Positions 41,679 to 51,716 of a stretch of 64,000 bases of DNA are shown piece after piece. The stretch spans positions 620,001 through 684,000 of the forward strand of contig NZ_BNJG01000001.1 of NCBI RefSeq assembly GCF_016587375.1. The letters are read 5' to 3'. The stretch comes from Ktedonobacter robiniae (lineage in GTDB: Bacteria; Chloroflexota; Ktedonobacteria; Ktedonobacterales; Ktedonobacteraceae). How positions within the stretch are numbered: position 1 is the stretch's first letter; the number at the start of each line of letters is the position of its first letter. The notes under the pieces were generated by a model that saw only the letters and a program-made list of their open reading frames with translations, was not told the origin of the DNA and searched no databases. Both the position numbers and the translations under genes were made by a program.

Positions 41679-43484
41679 TTAGGGGGCGGCGCTGTAGAAG
41701 GCGTCCAGGTTGGGCGTGCCAAGGCCGGTGGCGAAGTCCCAGCCCTGCGAGGCGCGATAGTACAGGTTATTGCCCTGGGTGATATCAAAGTAGGCCTGCC
41801 CTTTATCCGCCTGGTAGAAGGTCTGCGGGCCATAGGAGAAGCTATGGCGCTGCTGCATCTTGCCCTGGTTAACTAGCGCCATGCCGGTTGCCCAGATGGG
41901 TGCTGCCGCGCTTGTGCCGCCAACGGCGCCCCACTGGCCCTTAAAGTAGACTGCCAGGCCATAGGCCGCCGCCGAGACATCCGGCACCTGGCGCATCCCC
42001 CGGCTATATTGATTCTTGGTACCAGGAGCGTTCTGCCAGCTCGGCTGCTTGAAGAGGATGCTATTGCCACCACCGCTGCCCCACTGGTTTTTACAGCTAT
42101 TCCCCGAGTTATCGGACCAGACAACCTCCTGGTTACGCTGGCGATTCTGGTTAACCTGGAGGATGGTGCCACCCACCGAGGTAATCCAGGGGTCACTGCC
42201 AGGATAGCTGACCGCCAGCTTGCCATACTGACGACTACCGAAGGCACCACAGTCACCACTGGCAACGAAGACGCTCATATGCTCCACGCGCGTCAACTGC
42301 TGCAAGGTGCTATCGAGCGCGCGCACATCGTCCTGGGAGACCTCGTTCTCGGGCGCGCCCAGGCTGATGCTGACAACGCTGCCGCTATTGGCACCATTGG
42401 TGTTGTCGTCGAGGATGCGCTGCAACATGTCATTAACGCGCCCCCAGACATTATCATCGGCGTTACCATCGGTCTGATAGAGCTTGATGTTGACCGAGCG
42501 CGCCAGGCCCGCTGCCATCTGCACATCGAGCGTAGACTCGCCCAGGGCATCCTGCGGGGCGCTATCGACGTTGACGACCGAGAGATGGCCCTTAAATTGA
42601 ATACAATCAAAGTAGTTCTGAATATCATCCCGGTAGGAGCCATCGATCTCGACCAGGTTGACCGTCATATTCTGCCCATTCCAACCCTTGTTCCACATGC
42701 GATCAAAGCCATAGGCGCCCGCGACATCCTTGGGGAAGAGCGTCTGGTCAGGTGGCGAGCAATCCTGCTGTGGCGTGCTGGCCTGCTGCGTGGAGAGTGT
42801 CTGCCCGGAGGTCAGTAGCTGGTGTGAGCTTGTCGCTTGCTGCTTCGAGTTTGTCTGTTGTGTGAGGCCTTGCAGAGTGTGCACGGGCTTGGAACTATAG
42901 TTGTCAAGACCCGTGACCGACTCGATGGAGCTGGTCATAAAGGCCGGGACCTTAGGGGCCGTCTCCGGGCCATAGAACTCGCGCCCGTTATACTTGCGCA
43001 CTACAAATTTAGTTTGCAAGAGCTTTGCCAGCGTGCTGGCCTTAGCGTCGAAGGTCAGGTAGGTATGCAGTTTGTTCAGCTTTAAAGCAATGCCCTGAGG
43101 CGAGAAGAAATCCTTGAACTTCTGATAGGTCTGATCATCGATGCCTACCTTCTTCGCGAAATCCTCCAGGTGCGAGGGCTTCCCTGGCTCAATCTTGGTC
43201 CCCTCCATCTTCTTGAGCCAGTCCTGGTTCATCTTGAGCGTCACCCCAACATGCAGTTTCTGACTATCGGGAACAGGCCTGACCACAGGCGCCTTCAGCG
43301 CATCAGGCGGAATATTAAGCTGCAAATCCGAGAACTGGACGGCAGTGCTCGGGTCACACGCCGCCAGGGGGAAGATCAGGAGCATCAGTCCAATAAGCGC
43401 CATCAGAGCACTTCCTGAGCGGCGCCAATTGAAGATGGGCCGCCACGTGCCAGCCCTTTTATAGAATATATTCAATGTATTCAT
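41679..43484 (-). CDS. S53 (sedolisin/kumamolisin-type) peptidase, lipoprotein
   Basis: 601 residues from ATG 43484 with GGAGG 11 nt upstream. The leader ends in the lipobox LAAC, so it is probably anchored outside the membrane. A pro-domain (about 60-210) precedes a Gln/Thr/Ser-rich linker. The catalytic domain has E316 and D320 (GESTLDVQM) and S525 (GGTSAAAPIWATG), with the oxyanion Asp in SGDCG. S53 enzymes are acid-active endopeptidases made as pro-enzymes, which suggests protein degradation in acidic surroundings. Confidence 0.88.
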   Translation of the reverse strand: MNTLNIFYKRAGTWRPIFNWRRSGSALMALIGLMLLIFPLAACDPSTAVQFSDLQLNIPPDALKAPVVRPVPDSQKLHVGVTLKMNQDWLKKMEGTKIEPGKPSHLEDFAKKVGIDDQTYQKFKDFFSPQGIALKLNKLHTYLTFDAKASTLAKLLQTKFVVRKYNGREFYGPETAPKVPAFMTSSIESVTGLDNYSSKPVHTLQGLTQQTNSKQQATSSHQLLTSGQTLSTQQASTPQQDCSPPDQTLFPKDVAGAYGFDRMWNKGWNGQNMTVNLVEIDGSYRDDIQNYFDCIQFKGHLSVVNVDSAPQDALGESTLDVQMAAGLARSVNIKLYQTDGNADDNVWGRVNDMLQRILDDNTNGANSGSVVSISLGAPENEVSQDDVRALDSTLQQLTRVEHMSVFVASGDCGAFGSRQYGKLAVSYPGSDPWITSVGGTILQVNQNRQRNQEVVWSDNSGNSCKNQWGSGGGNSILFKQPSWQNAPGTKNQYSRGMRQVPDVSAAAYGLAVYFKGQWGAVGGTSAAAPIWATGMALVNQGKMQQRHSFSYGPQTFYQADKGQAYFDITQGNNLYYRASQGWDFATGLGTPNLDAFYSAAP

Positions 43485-43864
43485 GAACTTACATGCCTCC
43501 ACAATGAAGCCGCATTCGTCGCCATGTCAGGCGCTCCTCGCGTCTGCTTCTCCCTTGTTTTTACCTGTTATATAACTCTTAATAAGAGCACACGTACTCT
43601 TTGCAATTCTCTGTTAGTATCACGGACAACCCGCGAAAATCAGTTCAAAAATGTAGATTTTCTGCGCCCGGTTTCATGTTCTCTTCAGTTTGTTGACTGC
43701 TTTATATATAGACAGAGACATAGATAAACGACTACGTTGTAGGGCCAAGCTTGCTTGGATATTAGACGCTCAGGCTAATCTGGACCCTACAAAGCCATGA
43801 AGCAGTAGAGAGTCCAACTTAAAACAGCATTAGCCTTATCAGAAATCAGAGAAAGGAATGCACC
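43485..43864. other. 380-bp divergent intergenic region
   Basis: Presumably holds promoters for the S53 peptidase and the pentapeptide-repeat gene. I see only the short palindrome GTTATATAAC (43567-43576) and no convincing promoter pair. Confidence 0.35.
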
Positions 43865-44659
43865 ATGAAAATTCCGTTCATCAGGATGAGCGCATATGCG
43901 TTTGTACTAGGGTGCCTGATCTCGTTTTACACGGTCCTTGGGCAGGCTCCTTCTGCCCATGCCTCAAGCATCGCAACCGCCAGGGTCAACAAGGTTCAGC
44001 ACCACGTTCAGGGTGGTCCCGGCGAGATCAATATCGGATTCAACGGCTTCGGCAACGCTGGACTTGGCAATGCCGGCTTAGCTAATGCTGGACTCGGCAA
44101 CGCTGGCTTGGCTAATGCTGGACTCGGCAACGCCGCCAACAATCCTAACATCAATATCGGCTTCAACCGCTTCGGCAACGCTGGCTTGGCTAACGCCGCC
44201 AACAATCCTAACATCAATATTCGCTTCGGCTTCAACAATCCTGGCATAGGCAATGCTGGTCTCGGTAACGTCGGTCTCGGTAACGTCGGTCTCGGTAATG
44301 TCGGTTTCAACCGCTTGGGCATTGGCAATGCTGGTCTCGGTAACGTCGGTCTCGGTAACGTCGGTTTCAACCGCTTCGGCAACGCTGGTCTGGGCAACGT
44401 CGGCTTCAACCGCTTGGGCATTGGCAATGCTGGCCTCGGTAATGTTGGCTTCAACCGCTTCGGTAATGTTGGCCTCGGTAACGCTGGCTTCAACCGCTTG
44501 GGCATTGGCAATGCTGGCCTCGGTAACGTTGGCTTCAACCGCTTCGGTAATGCTGGTCTCGGCAACGTCGGCCTCAACCGCTTCGGTAATGCTGGTCTCG
44601 GCAACGTCGGCTTTAACCGCTTCGGCAATGTTGGTCTGGGCAACCCCGGTTTCCGGTAA
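43865..44659 (+). CDS. Secreted pentapeptide-repeat (NxGxx, Pentapeptide_2-like) protein
   Basis: 264 residues; ATG 43865 follows GAAAGGAATGCACC. A signal peptide ending near AHA is followed by a spacer (about 35-55). Over 35 pentapeptides follow of the form GNAGL, GNVGF or FNRFG, the NxGxx type also found in mycobacterial MPTR proteins. It should form a long beta structure outside the cell; function unknown. After the stop codon a +1 frame continues GNAGLGGVNINIR to TAG 44696. One extra C near 44653-44654 seems to have cut off a conserved tail. Confidence 0.72.
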   Translation: MKIPFIRMSAYAFVLGCLISFYTVLGQAPSAHASSIATARVNKVQHHVQGGPGEINIGFNGFGNAGLGNAGLANAGLGNAGLANAGLGNAANNPNINIGFNRFGNAGLANAANNPNINIRFGFNNPGIGNAGLGNVGLGNVGLGNVGFNRLGIGNAGLGNVGLGNVGFNRFGNAGLGNVGFNRLGIGNAGLGNVGFNRFGNVGLGNAGFNRLGIGNAGLGNVGFNRFGNAGLGNVGLNRFGNAGLGNVGFNRFGNVGLGNPGFR

Positions 44660-44713
44660 TGCTGGTCTGGGTGGCGTGAATATCAACATACGTTAGCCAA
44701 TAGAACCTGCATT

Positions 44714-44792
44714 GGCTCACTCACTCAGTGAGCCATCAATAGATACACTACATGGGACAGAGGCGTGCCTCTGTCCCATGTAGTGTATCTAT
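44714..44792. terminator. Two hairpins: 8-bp (44714-44734) and perfect 26-bp (44739-44792)
   Basis: GGCTCACT/AGTGAGCC, then arms 44739-44764 and 44767-44792 with a GT centre. They lie between the pentapeptide gene and uvrB, both rightward. Confidence 0.72.
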
Positions 44793-44823
44793 CCAGGCTA
44801 TACCCAGGCGCTGCAATTCGTGG

Positions 44824-44829
44824 TATAAT
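44824..44829 (+). promoter_or_regulatory. Candidate -10 box TATAAT for uvrB
   Basis: TATAAT in GTGGTATAATGAG, 55 bp upstream of the uvrB start. No good -35 or SOS-type operator was seen nearby. Confidence 0.4.
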
Positions 44830-44884
44830 GAGCTGAGTTTCGAAAAAATATTCTACAACATAGATCCAGTGGGGATGCCGCGCT

Positions 44885-46873
44885 ATGCCAGATTTTAAAG
44901 TTGAATCACCTTTTGAACCGACCGGTGATCAGCCCCAGGCGATTGCAGAACTTGCCGAGGGCATTCGCAATAATCAGAGATTTCAGACCTTGCTTGGCGT
45001 CACTGGCAGCGGTAAAACTTATACCGTGGCCAAGGTGATCGAACAGGTGCAGAAGCCAACCCTCGTGCTCGCACCCAATAAGACACTTGCCGCTCAGCTC
45101 TATAGCGAGTATAAAGAGTTCTTCCCCAATAACGCCGTCGAGTATTTCGTCTCCTACTATGACTACTATCAGCCAGAGGCCTATATCGCCCGTACCGATA
45201 CCTACGTTGAAAAAGAAAGCATGCTCAATGAGGAGATCGAGAAGCTACGCCTCTCCGCCACACGCAGCCTCTTTGAGCGTCGCGACGTCTTGATTGTAGC
45301 CTCGGTCTCCTGCATCTATGGCCTGGGCAGCCCCGAGGAATATGGTGAGGTGGTGCTGACCCTCAAGGTAGGTGAGGAGCGCCGCCGCGATAAAATTCTG
45401 CGCCACCTGAACTCTATCCAGTATGAGCGCAACGACGCCAACTTCGTACGTGGGCGCTTCCGCGTGCGCGGAGATGTGCTAGAGATCTTCCCGGCCTATG
45501 AAGACGTGGCCGTACGCGTGGAGTTCTTTGGCGACGAGATCGAGCGCATGACCGAGATCGATCCCCTGACCGGCGAGGTCCTGGGACAGCGCACGCGCCT
45601 CGATATCTATCCCGCCAAGCACTGGGTCACGACCCAGGAGCGCCTCAATAAGTCCATCTCTCTGATTGAAGAGGAGTTGGAGCAGCGCCTGGAGGAACTG
45701 GAGTCCGAGGGCAAGCTGCTGGAGCATGCTCGCTTGAAACAGCGCACCAACTTCGATATCGAGATGCTGCGCGAGACCGGCATCTGCTCAGGCGTCGAGA
45801 ACTACTCACGTCACCTGGCGGGCCGGGCCGCTGGCGAACAGCCCTGGACCCTGCTCGACTACCTGCCCGAGAACTTCCTGCTGGTGGTCGATGAGTCACA
45901 TATCTCTCTACCCCAGGTGCGCGGCATGTTCGCGGGCGACCGCTCGCGTAAACAGGTCCTGGTCGACTACGGTTTCCGCCTCCCCTCGGCCCTGGATAAC
46001 CGCCCCCTGACCTTCCCAGAGTTTGAACACAAGCTCAAGCAGGCCATCTTCGTCTCCGCCACACCCGGCCCTTACGAGTATGAGCATAGCCAGGCCATTG
46101 TGGAGCAGATCATTCGCCCGACCGGCCTGATCGATCCAGAGATCACCGTTCGCCCCACACGTGGGCAGATCGATGACCTGATCGCCGAGATTCGTATACG
46201 CGTCGAGAAGGGGCAGCGCGCCCTGGTCACGACCCTCACCAAGAAGATGGCCGAGGACCTCGCCGACTACATGCAGGAGCTAAGCATCAAGGTCCACTAC
46301 CTGCACTCTGAGATCGACACCATTGAGCGCGTCGAAATCCTGCGCGACCTGCGCTTGGGCGTCTACGATGTCGTGGTTGGCATCAACCTCCTGCGCGAGG
46401 GCCTGGACCTGCCCGAGGTCTCCCTGGTCGCCATCCTGGACGCCGATAAAGAGGGATTCCTGCGCTCAGAGGGCTCGCTTATCCAGACCGTGGGTCGCGC
46501 CGCCCGCCACGTCGAGGGCAGCGTCATCATGTACGCCGACAACGTGACACGTTCGATGCAGCGCGCCATCGACGAGACCAACCGCCGCCGCAAGATCCAG
46601 GAGGGATATAATGAGCAGCACAACATCACTCCACGCGGCATCAAGAAAGAGGTCAAAACCCTCTCCGAGCGTCTTAAGGCCATGGCTGGTCCCGAGGCAG
46701 GGGCCGACGGCAAGACCGCAACCGCCGTCGCAGGCATCCCCAAAGACGAGGCCCTGCGCCTGATCAAAGACCTCGAATCCCAGATGCGCTCAGCCGCCAA
46801 GCAGCTCGAATTCGAGAAGGCCGGCCAGCTCCGCGACCAGATTATCGAGATTCGACGTCTCATGCTGGAATAA
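44885..46873 (+). CDS. uvrB: Excinuclease ABC subunit B
   Basis: 662 residues, full length. Walker [10 protein letters not shown]; the beta-hairpin region [16 protein letters not shown]; helicase motifs [42 protein letters not shown] (split over motifs V and VI) and QTVGRAARH; and a C-terminal UVR domain ([20 protein letters not shown]). It loads onto damaged DNA with UvrA and recruits UvrC for nucleotide excision repair. ATG 44885 follows GTGGGG. Confidence 0.97.
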   Translation: MPDFKVESPFEPTGDQPQAIAELAEGIRNNQRFQTLLGVTGSGKTYTVAKVIEQVQKPTLVLAPNKTLAAQLYSEYKEFFPNNAVEYFVSYYDYYQPEAYIARTDTYVEKESMLNEEIEKLRLSATRSLFERRDVLIVASVSCIYGLGSPEEYGEVVLTLKVGEERRRDKILRHLNSIQYERNDANFVRGRFRVRGDVLEIFPAYEDVAVRVEFFGDEIERMTEIDPLTGEVLGQRTRLDIYPAKHWVTTQERLNKSISLIEEELEQRLEELESEGKLLEHARLKQRTNFDIEMLRETGICSGVENYSRHLAGRAAGEQPWTLLDYLPENFLLVVDESHISLPQVRGMFAGDRSRKQVLVDYGFRLPSALDNRPLTFPEFEHKLKQAIFVSATPGPYEYEHSQAIVEQIIRPTGLIDPEITVRPTRGQIDDLIAEIRIRVEKGQRALVTTLTKKMAEDLADYMQELSIKVHYLHSEIDTIERVEILRDLRLGVYDVVVGINLLREGLDLPEVSLVAILDADKEGFLRSEGSLIQTVGRAARHVEGSVIMYADNVTRSMQRAIDETNRRRKIQEGYNEQHNITPRGIKKEVKTLSERLKAMAGPEAGADGKTATAVAGIPKDEALRLIKDLESQMRSAAKQLEFEKAGQLRDQIIEIRRLMLE

Positions 46874-46892
46874 CCAGCGAGTAAACAGTTAC

Positions 46893-46934
46893 AGCCATGG
46901 GGGCGAGATCACGCGTGATCTCGCCCCCATGGCT
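46893..46934 (+). terminator. 21-bp palindrome plus T-run after uvrB
   Basis: Arms 46893-46913 and 46914-46934 with no spacer, followed by TTTTCTC; 20 bp beyond the uvrB stop. Confidence 0.78.
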
Positions 46935-47018
46935 TTTCTCTGCGGCAGAGGTATGTTACACTAAAAAAATCAAATACACCATATATTTCTATTTCTACAG
47001 ATACACTGAGGACTCCAA

Positions 47019-48833
47019 ATGATCAATCTTGTAGGCCAGCAGTTGGGCAATTATCGTTTGCTGCATCTCCTTGGTCGTGGTGGCTTCGCCGAGGTCTATC
47101 TCGGGCAACATATCTGGATCCAGAACAAACAGGCCGCAATAAAGATACTACGTTCCCAGATAGCGGAAGAGTATATCGCCGATTTCCGCCAGGAGGCGGA
47201 GCTGATCTCCATGCTGCGCCATCCCCATATTGTCCCCATTCTCGATTACGCCGTCGAGCGGGATACTGCCTACCTGGTGATGGATTACTACCCGGAAGGC
47301 ACGCTGCGCAGGCGTCATCCCCGTGGCTCATACCTTCCACTTACGGAGATTATCGCCTACGTCAAACAGGCCGCAGAGGCGCTCCAATTCGCCCATAATC
47401 ACAAGCTTATTCATCGCGATGTCAAACCAGAGAATATGCTTATTGGACGCCAGGGCGAGATCCTGCTCTCCGATTTCGGTATCGCCGCCATGGCCCATCA
47501 AACCTCCTCAATGAGTACCCAACAGCCTACGGGAACCGTCCCCTACATGGCTCCTGAACAGATCAAAGGAGCAGCCCGTCCCGCCAGCGATCAATATGCC
47601 CTGGCAACTATCGCCTATGAGTGGCTGGCGAGCGAGCGCCCCTTCAGCGGCACGTATCACGAAATATGCGCTCAACACCTGATGGCACCGCCACCACCCT
47701 TGCGCGAGAGGGTCAAAAATATTCCTATGGAGGTTGAACAGGTCATCATGCAGGGGCTGGCTAAAGATCCTGCTCAGCGCTTTCCCAGCGTCTTAGATTT
47801 CGCGCTGGCTCTTGAAGCAGCCAGCCTCTCTGGTACAGTGGGTTCGCTCTCGACCCTCCCGCGAGACCTCGCACCACCTATGCCGACCTTCTCAGGCTCA
47901 ACCTCAACCCCGGTTACGCCTCCCGAAGTTAATATCGACCCATCCCACTCATCCTCTATCCAGATACCTGCAAAGAGCACACAGCCAGCGCCGCTATCCA
48001 CACACATGCCTAAACCCCAGGGCCGCGACCGGCGCAGCCTGCTTCTCGGCATCGCGCTTGTCGCCTGCGCTCTGCTGCTGATCCTTGGCGCGCTCGGCCT
48101 CTTTACCTATCAGAACCACAAGCAGCAGATACAAAAAGCGAACGCCACCGCGACCATGACAAATATGGCCGCCCGTACCGCGACCACCAGTACTCAGCAG
48201 ACGACTACAGCCCAGGCCAATGTCAACGCGACAGCAACCTTCACCTATCTCTCGCCTCCCGAACAGTATAATCAGCTCAAGCGCACGCCGCCGACGCTGA
48301 ATGATCCCATGCACGACAACTCACAGGGCGGGCGCTGGTATGAAGGGGAACATAGCTTTGGCACTTGCAAGTTCCTCGCGAACGCCTATCATGTGAGTGT
48401 CACCGAAGCAGACTATGGCAACTCCTGTGGAGGAGGCACCGACGCCCCTGTCCACGATTTCGCCTTCGAGGTCCAGGCCACCATTATCCAGGGCTATAGC
48501 GGCGGGCTATCCTTTGGTTATAACAACCAACAGGGATACCACTTTGTGGTCCGTGTTGATGGCACCTATCGTATCTCGCGCTACTCAAGCGCCCAAAACT
48601 ATAACTCCACCCTGATCTCTGGTTCCAGTTCCACTATTAAGCAGGGACTCAATCAAACGAATGTCCTGGCAATTCTCGTGCGTGGCAGCGATTTCTCATT
48701 TTTCGTCAATGGGCAGTATATTACCCACTGGACCGATACCACCTACACAGCTGGTTACCTGGGCCTCTATGCTGCCTCCGCTCAAAGCCGCACCGAGGTC
48801 GCCTATGGCAACGCCCGCATCTGGAAACTATAA
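47019..48833 (+). CDS. Membrane Ser/Thr protein kinase (PknB-like) with outer LamG-like domain
   Basis: 604 residues. Kinase domain at about 10-270: GRGGFAEVYLG, catalytic-lysine motif AAIKIL, D134 in IHRDVKPEN, DFG and the activation segment ending in GTVPYMAPEQ. A Pro/Ser/Thr-rich juxtamembrane region leads to one TM helix (about 339-363), an Ala/Thr linker and a ~190-residue outer domain. That domain (SFGTCKFLANAYHVSV, FSFFVNGQYITHW) resembles concanavalin-like folds of the DUF1080/LamG type. It probably transmits an outer carbohydrate-type signal to cytoplasmic targets (inference). Confidence 0.88.
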   Translation: MINLVGQQLGNYRLLHLLGRGGFAEVYLGQHIWIQNKQAAIKILRSQIAEEYIADFRQEAELISMLRHPHIVPILDYAVERDTAYLVMDYYPEGTLRRRHPRGSYLPLTEIIAYVKQAAEALQFAHNHKLIHRDVKPENMLIGRQGEILLSDFGIAAMAHQTSSMSTQQPTGTVPYMAPEQIKGAARPASDQYALATIAYEWLASERPFSGTYHEICAQHLMAPPPPLRERVKNIPMEVEQVIMQGLAKDPAQRFPSVLDFALALEAASLSGTVGSLSTLPRDLAPPMPTFSGSTSTPVTPPEVNIDPSHSSSIQIPAKSTQPAPLSTHMPKPQGRDRRSLLLGIALVACALLLILGALGLFTYQNHKQQIQKANATATMTNMAARTATTSTQQTTTAQANVNATATFTYLSPPEQYNQLKRTPPTLNDPMHDNSQGGRWYEGEHSFGTCKFLANAYHVSVTEADYGNSCGGGTDAPVHDFAFEVQATIIQGYSGGLSFGYNNQQGYHFVVRVDGTYRISRYSSAQNYNSTLISGSSSTIKQGLNQTNVLAILVRGSDFSFFVNGQYITHWTDTTYTAGYLGLYAASAQSRTEVAYGNARIWKL

Positions 48834-48906
48834 TTGCGCGATATGGACCGAACGTATGATTGCAATCATCAAATTTAAACCGCTATCCTAGAAAGGGGAG
48901 CATGGC

Positions 48907-50409
48907 ATGGAGACCGTACAGCAAGCTGAAGACGATGCTCAAGATGGAGCAGCATCTCACCTGCCACGTCTGCGCTGGACGCGCATTCTAGCCATCAGCG
49001 TCTTTGCGCTGGCCTTAAACTTCCAGTGGGCCGCGCTCGGCACGATTATTCTGCCCAGCCAGGTCTTTAAAATGGTTGGTGACCTTGATAAAGGCACCGC
49101 CCTGGCTTTTGTCCTTATCCCAGGGGCCTTCGTCTCCCTCTTCTCTAATCCCTTGTTTGGCTGGTTAAGTGACCGCACGCAGGGACGGCTCGCCATCTGG
49201 GGTCGCCGCCGCCCATATATCCTGCTGGGTACCCTGGCGAGCGTGTTCTGCCTGGGCTGGATGGCCACGGCCCCCAATGTCCTCACCCTCGCCATAGCCT
49301 ACGCCCTCACACAGTTGGTCAGCAATGCCGCGCAGGCCCCGTTTCACGCCCTGCTGCCAGATATCGTGCCTCCTGAACAGCGAGGCCTTACTTCGGGCGT
49401 CATCAGCCTGATGCTCATTTTTGGCAATATTGGGGGCGTCCTGGTGGCAGGTAACCTCATCAACTCATCCCTGCCCCTGGCAAGCTACACCCAGGGCCTC
49501 TGGCTGACCTACGGCCTGATCATCGCCGTCTTGCTTGTTTTTATGCTAATCACGCTCATCTTCGTCCGCGAACTGCCAGTCTCGGCACGGAGCGCGGAGG
49601 CGGGACAAGCGACAACCGTCATGGCACGTAGGCCCTGGTATACCCTGCCAGCCGTGAGAACGCTGGCTGCCTCGCTCGTGGTAGCACTCCTGGCCTGGGG
49701 TCTTATGACCCTCTGGAATGCCTGGCGCATCGCGGGCCTTGAGATCAGTAGCAACTTTGAGCAGGTCATTATCGAGGTCATCATCACGGTTGGCATCCTG
49801 CGCCTCTTCGACTTTCGACCGCGCCGCGATCCTGACTTCGCCTGGGTGCTTGCCACGCGCCTGATCATGATGCTGGGAATCTACACCATTCAATCCTTCT
49901 TGCAGTACTACATGCGCGACGTGGTCCATGCCCCACACCCCGAGCAGCAGACGACCACCTTCTTGATTATCGTCTCGCTCACCAGCCTGCTCAGCGCCTT
50001 CGCCGCCGGCTGGATCTCGGACTACCTGGGGCGCAAGCGCGTGATCTACATCTCGGGCGCACTCATGGCGGTCGTGGGCGTGGTCTTTGTCGTTACCCAA
50101 TCGCTGCCTCTCGTTATCGCCGCCGGGGCCATCTTTGGCCTGGGCTATGGTGCCTACCAAAGTGTGGACTGGGCACTCGTCGCGGACACCCTGCCATCGA
50201 AGAAGAATCATGCCCGCGACATGGGCGTCTGGAACGTCGCGCTCTCGCTCTCACAGGTCATCGCCCCCGTCCTGGGCGGCCCCCTGCTGGATAGCTTCGC
50301 CCGCGCCGGACAGCCAGTCCTGGGTTACCAGGTCATCTTCGGTATGTCGATCATCTACTGCATCGTGGGCACCATCACCGTCCGCTTCATTCGCGGCGTG
50401 AAGGGGTAA
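48907..50409 (+). CDS. MFS transporter (GPH/SLC45-like), paralogue of the carrier at 23626
   Basis: 500 residues, about 12 helices. NPLFGWLSDRTQGRLAIWGR and AGWISDYLGRKR are MFS loop motifs, and YGAYQSVDWALVADTLP matches the paralogue. The middle has extra hydrophobic stretches (GILRLFDF region), making it longer than the paralogue. RBS AAAGGGGAG precedes ATG 48907. Substrate unknown. Its stop codon is the exact left end of the palindrome at 50407. Confidence 0.8.
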   Translation: METVQQAEDDAQDGAASHLPRLRWTRILAISVFALALNFQWAALGTIILPSQVFKMVGDLDKGTALAFVLIPGAFVSLFSNPLFGWLSDRTQGRLAIWGRRRPYILLGTLASVFCLGWMATAPNVLTLAIAYALTQLVSNAAQAPFHALLPDIVPPEQRGLTSGVISLMLIFGNIGGVLVAGNLINSSLPLASYTQGLWLTYGLIIAVLLVFMLITLIFVRELPVSARSAEAGQATTVMARRPWYTLPAVRTLAASLVVALLAWGLMTLWNAWRIAGLEISSNFEQVIIEVIITVGILRLFDFRPRRDPDFAWVLATRLIMMLGIYTIQSFLQYYMRDVVHAPHPEQQTTTFLIIVSLTSLLSAFAAGWISDYLGRKRVIYISGALMAVVGVVFVVTQSLPLVIAAGAIFGLGYGAYQSVDWALVADTLPSKKNHARDMGVWNVALSLSQVIAPVLGGPLLDSFARAGQPVLGYQVIFGMSIIYCIVGTITVRFIRGVKG

Positions 50410-50465
50410 ATATGGATTGATTGTGGTGATGTGCAAAGCACATCACCACAATCAATCCATATTTA
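50407..50465. terminator. 28-bp palindrome bounded exactly by two stop codons
   Basis: Left arm 50407-50434 begins with the TAA of the rightward MFS gene; right arm 50438-50465 ends with the TAA (minus strand) of the leftward P450 gene. AAA loop. Confidence 0.82.
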
Positions 50466-51716
50466 GAAATTTACTGGCAGACTAGTGAGACCCCGCAAGA
50501 TGGGGCTGGGATTCCACATGAGCTGTTCAGGCTCGCAGGCCAGGCGCAGATTGGGCAGGCGTTGCAGTAGGGTGCTAATGGCGATCTGCCCCTCCAGGCG
50601 TGCCAGCGGCGCCCCCAGGCAATAGTGAATACCCTTGCCAAAGGCCAGATGTTGGTTCTCCCGACGCGTAATATCCAGTACTTGTGGATCAGTGAACTGG
50701 TGCTGATCAATATCAGCGGCCACCAGAGAGACAAACACCATCTCGCCTTTGCGTATGACCTGGCCATGCATCACAATATCCTCGCTCGCCCAGCGAGGGG
50801 TAGAGAGCGTCACCGGAGCCGTGTAGCGCAAGAGTTCCTCAATAGCTGATGGTAGCAAAGATGAGTTCTGGCGCAGCAACTCCATCTGCCCTGGATGCAG
50901 CAATAACGCCAGCATACCATTGCCAATCAGATTCACCGTCGTCTCATGTCCCGCAACGATAAGCAGAAAAATTGTTGAAATCAGCTCATTCTCGTGGAGC
51001 CGATCTCCCCCCTCCTCAGCCTCAACTAAGGCGCTCGTCAGGTCATCAGCAGGATGAGCGCGCTTAGCTACCAGGAAGGCCTTGATGTATTGGACAAATG
51101 CCTCCAGGGCGGCCAGCGCCTCCTGCGGTTGAGATCCCACGGAGTTCGCTATGATCGTTTGCGACCAGGCACGAAACTGTAAACGATCCTCGACAGGAAT
51201 CCCCAGCATCTCTGAAATGACCGTGATAGGCAGAGGAAAGGCAAAATCGGCAATGAGGTCCATTCTTCCTGACCTCTGTACAGCCTCCAATAGCTCGTCC
51301 GCGATCTGCTGAATGCGTGGGCGCAGTTGCTCAATCATGCGTGGCGTGAAGGCCCTGGAGACCAGGCCGCGCAGGCGCGTATGATCAGGTGGATCAACGG
51401 TGAGCATATCGCGCCGAAAGGCGAGGAAGCGCTTAAAAATGTCCTCTCTCTCATCGCTGGATGTCTGCTCATGTTCTGCTTGCCCGAATTTCAATGTGTC
51501 TTTGACGAAGCGTGGATCTTTGAGAACGGCCACGGCATCCTCGTACGTCGTTGTCATCCAGGCGCCTGTACCAAAACCAAAGGGTGCCATGAGAGGAAGA
51601 AGCGGCCCCTGCTCGCGCAAGTGCGCAGCAAAGGCGACCGGGTCACGCTTTGTCTCCTGTCCCAGGAGATCAGCGAATGATATTTGTTTCATCCTGTTGT
51701 ATGTCCTTTCGTTCAT
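50463..51716 (-). CDS. Cytochrome P450
   Basis: 417 residues, a soluble bacterial P450. I-helix AGHETT, K-helix EELLR (ExxR), and the heme loop FGKGIHYCLGAPLARLEG with axial C366. It hydroxylates or epoxidises a small molecule with electrons from ferredoxin; the substrate is unknown. ATG 51716 overlaps the TetR stop as ATGA; ATG 51692 with AAAGGA upstream is an alternative start. The TetR-P450 operon suggests a xenobiotic- or metabolite-induced enzyme. No ferredoxin gene is adjacent. Confidence 0.92.
   Translation of the reverse strand: MNERTYNRMKQISFADLLGQETKRDPVAFAAHLREQGPLLPLMAPFGFGTGAWMTTTYEDAVAVLKDPRFVKDTLKFGQAEHEQTSSDEREDIFKRFLAFRRDMLTVDPPDHTRLRGLVSRAFTPRMIEQLRPRIQQIADELLEAVQRSGRMDLIADFAFPLPITVISEMLGIPVEDRLQFRAWSQTIIANSVGSQPQEALAALEAFVQYIKAFLVAKRAHPADDLTSALVEAEEGGDRLHENELISTIFLLIVAGHETTVNLIGNGMLALLLHPGQMELLRQNSSLLPSAIEELLRYTAPVTLSTPRWASEDIVMHGQVIRKGEMVFVSLVAADIDQHQFTDPQVLDITRRENQHLAFGKGIHYCLGAPLARLEGQIAISTLLQRLPNLRLACEPEQLMWNPSPILRGLTSLPVNF

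Noticed and set aside
42009..42818. Open frame of 269 codons on the plus strand
   Set aside because: Antisense to the S53 peptidase catalytic domain; no domain, no ribosome-binding site.
44008..44689. Repetitive open frames on the minus strand of the pentapeptide gene
   Set aside because: They arise because the repeat DNA is open in several frames. Only the plus-strand frame has a signal peptide and ribosome-binding site.
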